Shown here: piece by piece, positions 56,173-64,000 of the stretch
Layout of the letters: the number at the start of each line of letters is the position of its first letter
Position numbering within the stretch: the stretch's first letter is position 1
From: Sweltsa coloradensis
Lineage: Eukaryota > Arthropoda > Insecta > Plecoptera > Chloroperlidae
Direction of reading: 5' to 3'
DNA: 64,000 nt
Assembly (NCBI GenBank): GCA_024449915.1
Contig: JAMZAV010000112.1
Location: 1,364,001-1,428,000, forward strand
The notes under the pieces: generated by a model
Databases searched by the model: none
What the model saw: only the letters and a program-made list of their open reading frames with translations
What the model was told of the DNA's origin: nothing
Translations under genes and position numbers: made by a program

Positions 56173-59150
56173 CATACACACATTTGTTCAAGGACAGAAA
56201 TGAATTACTCTCGACATTGACAATTATTTAGAAAAAATCCGAACACAAATTTTATTTTTATTATTTTGTTAATAATTTGTTAAATGACATTGATTTATTG
56301 TTTTTTAACTGTGTTTGTCCAGATATTAATAAAGTGCCTCGCTATCCTTGTACATACTTTTGAATCGTGGACTCTTAACACAAATAGATATTGTTCACCC
56401 GATTGTCTTGAAATTATATCTGCATCGCGCCGGAAGGCGTCAACTTGTTCTCAAAGCAACGAGTTCTCACAAATAGCTCACGGAAATCGCTTCTAAGACA
56501 GTTTGTTTACAAGTAGCAACTTTCTAAGCACCTTGGCGTCGCCCATGAGAGGGGCCCACTTTGTCTCAAGAAAGCTCGCCTACTTAAAAGTTTCGCTTTA
56601 AGTTTTTCTCGCGCGGGAATAATATCCAGTAGTTGACAGATTTACTCACTCGTTTCTCAAGCACCCCTAGATTATTTTAAATTACTTTCTCCCTTTCTAC
56701 TTTTAGATTGAATAAACAAATACTTATCTTGAGTTGCGTTTAATAGTTTTGTTTTTTCATTTTTTCATTTTATTTTGAAGAATGTGTTGAATAATTATTA
56801 TCCTTACTGCTGTGTTGGAATACCATTTATACTCATCAGTCTAAGAAGAAACATATTTTCGCTTCCATGTAACATCTTATTAAAAGATGAGCATTGGTGT
56901 GATAGGAACCGCATGAGGGAGCAAAGCTCATCGTTATTATACCACGTATGTTTCAGTGCCGGCTAAGCCTTGCTGGAGGTGCCGGGTAGGGAACTAGAAC
57001 AACCAGTGATATCAAGCTAGGAAAAACTTTTAAATACTATCAGTCTTGGAGAACTTTCTCCAAGCAACTAATAATAAGATTGTAAAATGCTGATATTTTT
57101 ATATTTTATTAAAATCAAAACACTGATCGTAGATAAATGTTTACTAGCCTCTAAAACACGCAATGCCATTACAAACACTTCGCATATTGCTCAGATCGAA
57201 GATAAAACGAGGTACACAAGTTTTTGCAAACACGACAAAATGTCCTGCTGACCTTAAACATTGGGTCACCTTGGCCTCCTTCTCAGGTCATGACATGTCT
57301 TGCCAGAGAGAAGCGAAGAAACAGTCGCACCACACACAATATCTTATTCTTGAAGTTGGTAGAACATAGTAGGAAATAGTTTTATTCTATGTGATACGAG
57401 TCGGGGAACATTATTCCACACTTCATAGATAACTTGTGGGTAGAGATAAGTGAAAATAGCGTTTTGTGAATAGATGCTACAAAGCGCTATTTTTTCAATT
57501 AAAACTATGGTTTTCCAGTCCTATTTTATTTTATTTTACATATTACCTATTATTTGTTTCTACACATTTTTATTCACATGATATTATTTCAACCTTGGTG
57601 TCATTATTTTAAAATAAAAACATGAAAAAATTTCATACACAAGATTTTGAAAGTGGCCAAAAAATAAATGTTACAAAACGCTATAAAATGACACTTGAAA
57701 ATGCTATATACCCGTATCTCTAATTGTGGGCAACCCGTCCCATTTGTCAACAAAGAATAAAATAATATCAACCAAATAAAAAACATTTAATTAATATATC
57801 GTGTTTTTGATTACTAATATTTGCAAAACCACTAAGTTTTTGTGTTGGCGACATTGCAAAATGTTATTTTATTTTACTCACCACCTTATCACGGGATATT
57901 TTTTGCATGTTTCTTGAAAACTTTCTTTAACAAGACCGCAATTAAACCAATCTAAAAGTAGCTTACATGAAATGGATACTGAATGTAAAACGGTTTCAAA
58001 CCTACACATGGATTAGAAATGACAACTGACAAGGTAGTATTTGTCACAGATGGTGGATGAAGAAATTTAACTATTATGCTCTAGGTATTCAGGTCCAACT
58101 GTGCGTCTAGCTTGGCACGTTGCTAAACATGACCGACATAAAATGATCATCACTTCATCGACACGGACCTACTTCAAGATATAAACTTTCACATACCTAC
58201 AAGATTTACAAGAAATTACATCTCCTTCAAAATTCAATGTCCTTGTATTGATGTTTTTTTTTTTTTCCCCATCAACCGAATTCAAGACACCGACAACAAA
58301 TTATTAGCCTTTAATATTGATACGGAAATTGAAATCAACCACATGAAATTTCATTCATTTTAATCAGCTGTTACACCAGTTTACCAATAAGACTCATTTA
58401 TCACTCTTATCACCAGTTTTGTGTTTTATAACCATAGCTCTTTTTTTCATTTATCTTGTTTTTTCAGACGTTATAAAAATATTTATTCTTTCGTTATTTA
58501 AGTTTTTCTTATTCTATTTGCTGTATAATTTTAATTTTACTCGTAAAAATAATGATTCGTAAAACATATTTGTATTTTTTTAAAAATTGTATTTAAAATT
58601 GATTAGTTTTAGTTACCTGACAGTTGTGGGTTTAACAACCTGTTGATAGTGACCAAAAAATAAAAAAAAACTTTTGTATTTAAAGTCGGCCCACAGTCAC
58701 AGAACTGATTTTAAGTGTGGAACTTAATTAATGAGGACTGAGTTTGTAATGAAGACAATTTGTGCAAGAAAAACTGAATAAAATTATTTTATATTTTTAT
58801 TGTGCTTTTGAGACTTTTTTTAGTTTTTGGTATAGTGCTTGTTCGACCTTATGGTTGTTTCATGCAGTGGTTTGGTTTATAGTTTTATATCAAATTGTTC
58901 AAGATCTTTGTTAAATGTTAAGTCGCGAAAGAAAATAAATGTCCATAATAAATGACAAAACGTTTCTTAAGGAAACTTAACGAAACAGATTTCCTCCCGA
59001 AGATGACCCCTATGTATTAATAATTTAATATTATGTATATGATGAGAGGAATGAAAAGTTCTTTTGCAAGTTTCGACCCCAACATTGACCCTTCTGTCTG
59101 ATTCACCTCAGTCCGCATTGACAGCAACTCCCCGTATCAAACCTCTACAG
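56173..59150. other. Long unassigned AT-rich stretch
   Basis: Several 60-70-residue ORFs occur, none with a family, splice or composition argument. A GGAGGTGCCGGGTAGGGA string near 56970 resembles a tRNA-derived fragment seen at 8716 and 20829. Confidence 0.4.
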
Positions 59151-59613
59151 TTTGTCCCACCATATCCTGAGCCCGGCGTTTTAGGGTTCAAAGAAACTAG
59201 GATGTCGCCTGCTCTATTATGAAAGGTTGTTAACCCGTCCGAATTAGGGGGATGGGATCAAGGATGGGCCTCTCCGTAATAACAAAGTACAATCACATCC
59301 GATGCAAGTTGGTTGCAACCTCCCGAGTATCGAAAACCACTTGTATGTAGGCCTGGGTTTACGTAGTGGTTTACTCTTCTTGCTGCGCCTACTTTACTAT
59401 AATGCCGCGCAAGATCAACGTTTCAATTACACTCGCTCCATCAATATCATCCCCATACAGGATATAGGGCCAAGGTCGCACTGGACGTGACTACTTTACT
59501 GCTCTGCGAAGTCCACTTCAGCTGTCAAACTGTGATACGTTTACAATGCGACCACCACAGCCTGCGCTCTTTGAACCCACAAAACGCCGGGCCCAGGATA
59601 TGGTGAGACAAAA
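59151..59613. mobile_element. TIR element, ~45-bp inverted repeats
   Basis: Left: TTTGTCCCACCATATCCTGA, GCCCGGCGTTTTAGGGTTCA, AAGA. Right: TCTTTGAACCCACAAAACGC, CGGGCCCAGGATATGGTGAG, ACAAA. It holds about 370 bp without a transposase; the 62-residue ORF inside is not recognisable. No clear target duplication was found. Confidence 0.8.
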
Positions 59614-59737
59614 GTCTAGTGGTGTCACTTATTTTTCAATTGACCGTGGAAATTTCCTGCCTAGGGTTTCCTCCCTTTTCATGTGTCTAACTATAGGTAT
59701 ATCGCAGTTAGGACATTTGTGAAGGGATGTCCAAGTG

Positions 59738-59743
59738 CGAGAG

Positions 59744-59816
<73 letters not shown>
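59738..59816. repeat. (GA)n microsatellite
   Basis: About 38 GA units with one GAGCGA interruption. Confidence 0.97.
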
Positions 59817-59819
<3 letters not shown>

Positions 59820-59856
59820 AGGAGAACTCCGGAAAAACTTTCAGTCAGGATTATCG

Positions 59857-60002
59857 GCCTCTTTTAACTCGAGACCTTCCCGGTATCATTCCCCATACTA
59901 AGCTAGATCCAGCCTTAGGTATAGGGGAGGAAAGGGGATGTTCCCGGGTACTCAACACTTGGCTCACTCACTCGTTTAACAACGACTTTGGCGTGTCCCT
60001 AG
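59857..60002 (+). mobile_element. Fold-back family, copy without left arm
   Basis: Centre GGTATCATTCCCCATACTAA, GCTAGATCC, CTTAGGTATAGGGGAGG and the right arm CCCGGGTACTCAACACTTGG, CTCACTCACTCGTTTAACAA, CGACTTTGGCGTGTCCCTAG. The left arm ends at the CCCGG boundary. Confidence 0.8.
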
Positions 60003-60949
60003 TTTATTTACTAAAGCAATTTCTCTGTTATCTACAGCATCCATTTACACAACCCAACACAAAATACCTTTGGTTATAACGAAACTATTCAAAAACAATT
60101 CACAAAACTGGAGTTATACCTATAAAATATCATTGTTTCGAACATATTCAGGCTAGCTTATTTGCGATGTTGCTGTTGTTTGTGAATACTAAAGAAACTT
60201 ATCCATATTATTGAAGCGAGTGCGGAGTATTGAAGCTTTTGTTATGCGAATGTTGGTGAGTGTAAACAAAACACACAATGCACAATGATTCTCAATCAAT
60301 GGTTCATTCAGAAGAAATTAATTACGTGATTTCAAAGTTAGCGTCAAACTCAGGTAAAACACGAATAAATCAACAACTGAATGTTCATATTGAATACGCT
60401 CAGAAAGTAATTGAATAAAGTACAGAACGACGCTCTCTAGTGAAATATTTACATTGAAAAAAGAACAAAAGTTTGAACAATGCAGCCATACCAGAACAAA
60501 AGAGTATTTTATAATATACTTGTGACGTCTCTGTAAAAGCTACATAGCCTTTATAAAGCCGGGTAATATTAATTAAATTATGAAAAAAAATAATCCACTC
60601 TTTATGTACAATTATCGAGTCGCGACCTCATATTCAAAGAATAACGATGCACAGCAATCCAAGAGCCAAAGACTAATAATATAATAATAATTACTTTAGT
60701 ACTCATTGGTTGATATTAATGCAGCGGTAAAAGGTCAGAAATGTCTAGCAATAAACATAATACATTAAAAAGGTATTATTTAAAAAAACAAAAAACAATA
60801 GCATATAGGTCTAGTATGCATTGATATGTACTTCAAACTAGATAATAAATTAAAAGACCTAAAGTGAAGGAAAACAACTACCTTTATTTTTAATGAAGCA
60901 GCAAGATAAATGTTTGCAATCACAAACGAAATCGAAATCATATTCACTA
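60003..60949. other. Unassigned
   Basis: No supported gene or repeat. Confidence 0.35.
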
Positions 60950-61047
60950 TCACATTCACAATCGAAATCACAATCACAATCACAATCACAATCACAATCA
61001 CAATCACAATCACAATCACAATCACAATCACAATCACAATCGAAATC
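60950..61047. repeat. (AATCAC)n hexanucleotide microsatellite
   Basis: About 15 AATCAC units with some AATCGA variants; it explains the IVIVIVIV reading on the minus strand. Confidence 0.97.
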
Positions 61048-61146
61048 ACATTGACAATCTCATTATAATTATACTCATAATCAAACAACCATAATGATAA
61101 TTCCAACCATAATTAATATTAAAATCATCATTAAAACATAACAAAC

Positions 61147-62046
61147 ATAGTATATATTAATAGCCTTTGTAACATGAACCTCAAAGCAATAATAGTTAGT
61201 TTTGCTGACGATACAGTAATCATATTTCAGGAGGACTCATGGACTGAAGTACATAACGTAGCAGAACTAGAAATGAGACGCGTAAAAACCAATCTTGAAA
61301 CCAATTTACTTACTCTTAATTTAGAAAAAACAACTTACATGACCTTCTCACCCAACGTCACTGACCAACCACAACACTTTAATCTGAAAATTCACCAGTC
61401 CACCTGTTCAACACAACAAAGTGCGTGTAGGTGCCACGTACTAAACAAGCGCGAAGACAATATGTATCTCGGCGTACTTATTGACCAACATCTTAGATGG
61501 AACAGGCACATTAATTACATCACTAAACGGTTGCGAAACTCCATATATAAATACTATACACTGAGGAACATTCTGACGCCATCCACACTGAGATCAGTCT
61601 ACTTTGCACTTACCCAATCAATTATACAGTATGGAATAATAGGCTGGGGAGGAGCTAGCATCACCCACATGGAACCTCTCAATGTGGTTCAAAAATGTAT
61701 CCTTAAAGTAATGTTAAATAAACACTTCCTATACCCGTCTAACCTCATTTTTACCGATTCCAACATACTAACGATAAGAAAATTGTACATAAAAAACTCC
61801 CTTATTCACATCCATAAAAACTATAAATCATATAATTCGGTAATTCACAGAGTTACGACTAGAGATAAAGTGAATAATAAACTACAAGTACCAAGAGTAA
61901 ATAAAGGGATCACCCAAAAGCATTTCATGTACTTGGGCCAAAATATTAACCTTTTACCAGCAGAACTGAGAGATAATGTAAGCAAAACAAAATTTTCCCG
62001 ACAAGTAACACTTTGGCTAAAAGAAACGCTCGAACACGAATATTGA
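61147..62046 (+). pseudogene. LINE reverse transcriptase C-terminal half
   Basis: The open frame begins upstream of the first ATG (VYINSLCNMNL), which shows that the Met at 61174 is not the true start. Motif C is VSFADDTVIIF with both catalytic Asp. Then come LNLEKTTYMTF, YLGVLIDQHLRWNRHINYIT (thumb region), LTQSIIQYGIIGWGG, and the C-terminal KFSRQVTLWLKETLEHEY. The frame has no stop or shift across 290 codons, so the fragment is young or slowly decaying. RT motifs A and B and the endonuclease are missing, so it cannot act by itself. Confidence 0.85.
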
Positions 62047-62561
62047 AGATATAATAAATTTAAGACCCTCTAGACACACCCTCTGTTAGTAGCAATGTTT
62101 ATAGCTCTGTGATTATGGATGCATTGTATCCTCCTTTTTGGTTCTAGTTTAGTTTAGTTTAGATTAAGGTACCTAGTTTAGTTTAGATTATATTCATTAT
62201 ACTTACTGACCTTCTGTAGTAGAGTTGGCAAGTTTTTTCACTAGTATACATTGCTATCGCAATAAGCATACATACACACATGATGTAATTTATTTTCGTC
62301 CTAGCCTATTATTATTAGTTGCTTAAATTAGTAGACTATGAAATCAAGAATGGATGCATATTAATAATTATCTTTGTCAATTTTACTGCTATACACATGT
62401 ATAATGTGACCTTAGTCCACGTAAAAGGGATGCTCCATACACACACAAGTTGCCTTATGTGGTGGAGAATCTCTGAAATATATATATATCTTTAGTATCT
62501 GTTATAATGTATTAATGTGGAATTGAATAAATTGAAATTGAAATTGAAATTGAAATTGAAA
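61147..62561 (+). mobile_element. 5'-truncated LINE with (TTGAAA)n tail
   Basis: ORF end (to 62046), then about 480 bp of 3' UTR (including two GTTTAGTTTAGATTA-like repeats at 62150-62190), then a tail of GAAATT units at 62530-62561. A CR1/jockey-like layout. 5'-truncated just before RT motif C. Confidence 0.85.
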
Positions 62562-63317
62562 ATATCAATAGTTATTATTTACATCATCACCGTGATCGTG
62601 TTACAAACAGCATCTCAAGTATCTATATCGAGCGTGACCTACTTGTCTCCCTCCTCGAACCCCTCCATCAGTGTTGCTGCGCCCCTGGCGGGATATCGTC
62701 TAACTTTACGGCTTGCCCATTAAAATAAAGATACCATCAATGAAGTTGCGCCGTATTGTTTTCCTTGGCTCTAACTAAGTTTTAACTAGCTCGCCTTACG
62801 AGCACGTTGTTCCTGATACCATTAGCCACGTGAAACACATTTCGAGAGGCGAATTATAATGATTTGTGAGCACTCAAGGGGTGGTTTAGCCTGCGTCCAC
62901 TGACGGCCGCTGCAGGTGTCAATAACACAGAATAAGACTGTTTCGCAACGTTGCACAAAATACTTGTCGCGTGGGGCTGCATGGCAACACCGCGCGGTTA
63001 CGGGACAAGGGTTTAATGGCAGACTGGGTTGTTGTGCTTATTAGACTGGCAACGATGTGTTGATATGGACAGGTTTATTTGATAGGCAGAAATCGTCTGG
63101 TTTTTATATTTTTTCCTCTATTCCATATCAAAATACATTTACGTAATATTACTTTTTTGCATGGGCGCCGGGAGGGGGAGGGGGGGGCAAGGGAGGGCGC
63201 TTGCCCTCCCTGGATTTCAGGAAAAAATAAATTTTAACCTTCGATATGTGTTATTAGAATATAAATTAATCTTTTTGTGAAACCAGAATTCAATTGAAAA
63301 TATAAATAATATTTGGG
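62562..63317. other. Unassigned, with a GC-rich hairpin
   Basis: GGGAGGGC/GCCCTCCC (63191-63198 and 63203-63210) makes a perfect 8-bp stem after a G run. It resembles the G-rich ends of the hAT-like family (GCGCCGGGAGGGGG), but no partner end is found. Confidence 0.5.
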
Positions 63318-63712
63318 CTTTGAGTAGGGGAGTAGGGTATTCCCCAAAAAATAAGGGCGAGTTGGCCGGTTTGGGGGGGTGTTTAGAGAGAGCTTCGCGC
63401 AACTTTTATCACACCTTTCGTCATTCACACAGCCCTTTTCTATTTATTTTTCTTTCACTTTTTCGTCTCCCTACTTTCCCGGGCCCCCTCGCAAAGAGCA
63501 CCTCCGTTCCCACCCCGTTTTTCCCCCTCCTTTCCAACTCCTATCCTCCCCTTTAACCCCCCGTCTTCCCTTACGTTCCCCCCAGAAAAAAGAAAAATGG
63601 TGGTAATCCACATGGGAATAGAAAATTTTGGAGATTCCAATACAATTGAATGGGATGAAAAATTACTGTGAAGCCCTTTTAAAAAAACAATAACAATAAA
63701 ACTAATAATATT
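63318..63712 (+). mobile_element. Family H retroposed 3' end, copy 3 (degraded)
   Basis: GTAGGGTATTCCCCAAAAA, GGGCGAGTTGGCCGGTTTGG, ACTTTTATCACACCTTTCG, AAATGGTGGTAATCCACATG. Follows copy 1 but with many small deletions. The tail is AAACAATAACAATAAAACTA rather than (AACT)n. Confidence 0.8.
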
Positions 63713-64000
63713 AAATTACAAAATGATCGACGGGAGCGGAGGTTTCCCAGTTTATTTTTTCTATCAATGAGGGGAATTTATTTTTTTAAAACAAGTGACA
63801 TTAACACTTTAGTCAGTAGTCACTCACTACGTTTACCAAAGGTTCTAGTCGGCTTACACTAGACCTGTTTATCTAGTCCGAGGCGAATACAACACAAAAC
63901 TATAAGTATAAACTAATAAACAAAGGTATAACTATACTCATAACCTCCCCATCAAGTTGCAGTAAGTGTTTATCACGCTCGGCTGGCTCGCTTCAAGCGA
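63713..64000. other. Unassigned window end
   Basis: Nothing supported. Confidence 0.4.

Overview
This window looks like repeat-rich, AT-rich nuclear DNA from an invertebrate animal, probably marine. The evidence is the repeat content: non-LTR retrotransposon pieces, a Penelope-like element, several tRNA-headed SINEs, Helentron-like and hAT-like non-autonomous DNA elements, fold-back elements, long (GACA)n, (GA)n and (TTTA)n tracts, and sparse intron-split coding candidates. Nothing in it looks bacterial or viral: there are no operons and no dense ORFs. The phylum cannot be fixed from sequence reading alone. Most short ORFs here are read-through of microsatellites and transposons, and no intact long protein gene is visible.

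Layout. 0-5 kb: (CAGA)n, a tRNA-Gly-like SINE, a diverged TTAA-flanked element, a broken LINE on the minus strand, and two LINE/SINE 3' ends. 5-21 kb: Helentron-like copies; a 41-bp tandem array split by a hAT-like element with an exact 8-bp target duplication; a second hAT-like copy that itself contains a retroposed tail; SINEs. 21-29 kb: two similar TTAA elements, a second 41-bp array, a third hAT-like copy, a ~330-bp tandem duplication, and on the minus strand two neighbouring exon candidates that together read as a MATH/TRAF-like domain. 29-40 kb: microsatellites, SINEs, a 94-bp tandem duplication, fold-backs, and a 5'-truncated Penelope-like element joined to a tRNA-like half. 40-47 kb: two tandem full-length Helentron-like copies, a 31-bp minisatellite, an exon candidate with a signal peptide or membrane helix, a LINE C-terminus, and a two-exon candidate with a TATA box (minus strand). 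47-60 kb: five inverted-repeat elements of different families, a tail-to-tail pair of Helentron-like elements, and SINEs that share one 3' tail under different tRNA heads. 60-64 kb: (AATCAC)n, a LINE with the catalytic end of its reverse transcriptase, and another LINE/SINE 3' end.

How the parts fit. Most of the window is layered insertion. Several nested events can be ordered: hAT into a tandem array, retroposed tail into hAT, hAT at the edge of a SINE, and family-H repeat inside a predicted intron. The possible host genes are all on the minus strand (43.6 and 46.7 kb upstream, 27 kb downstream). They may be one gene with long repeat-filled introns or unrelated genes; transcript data would be needed to decide. 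All family assignments come from reading motifs, without database searches.
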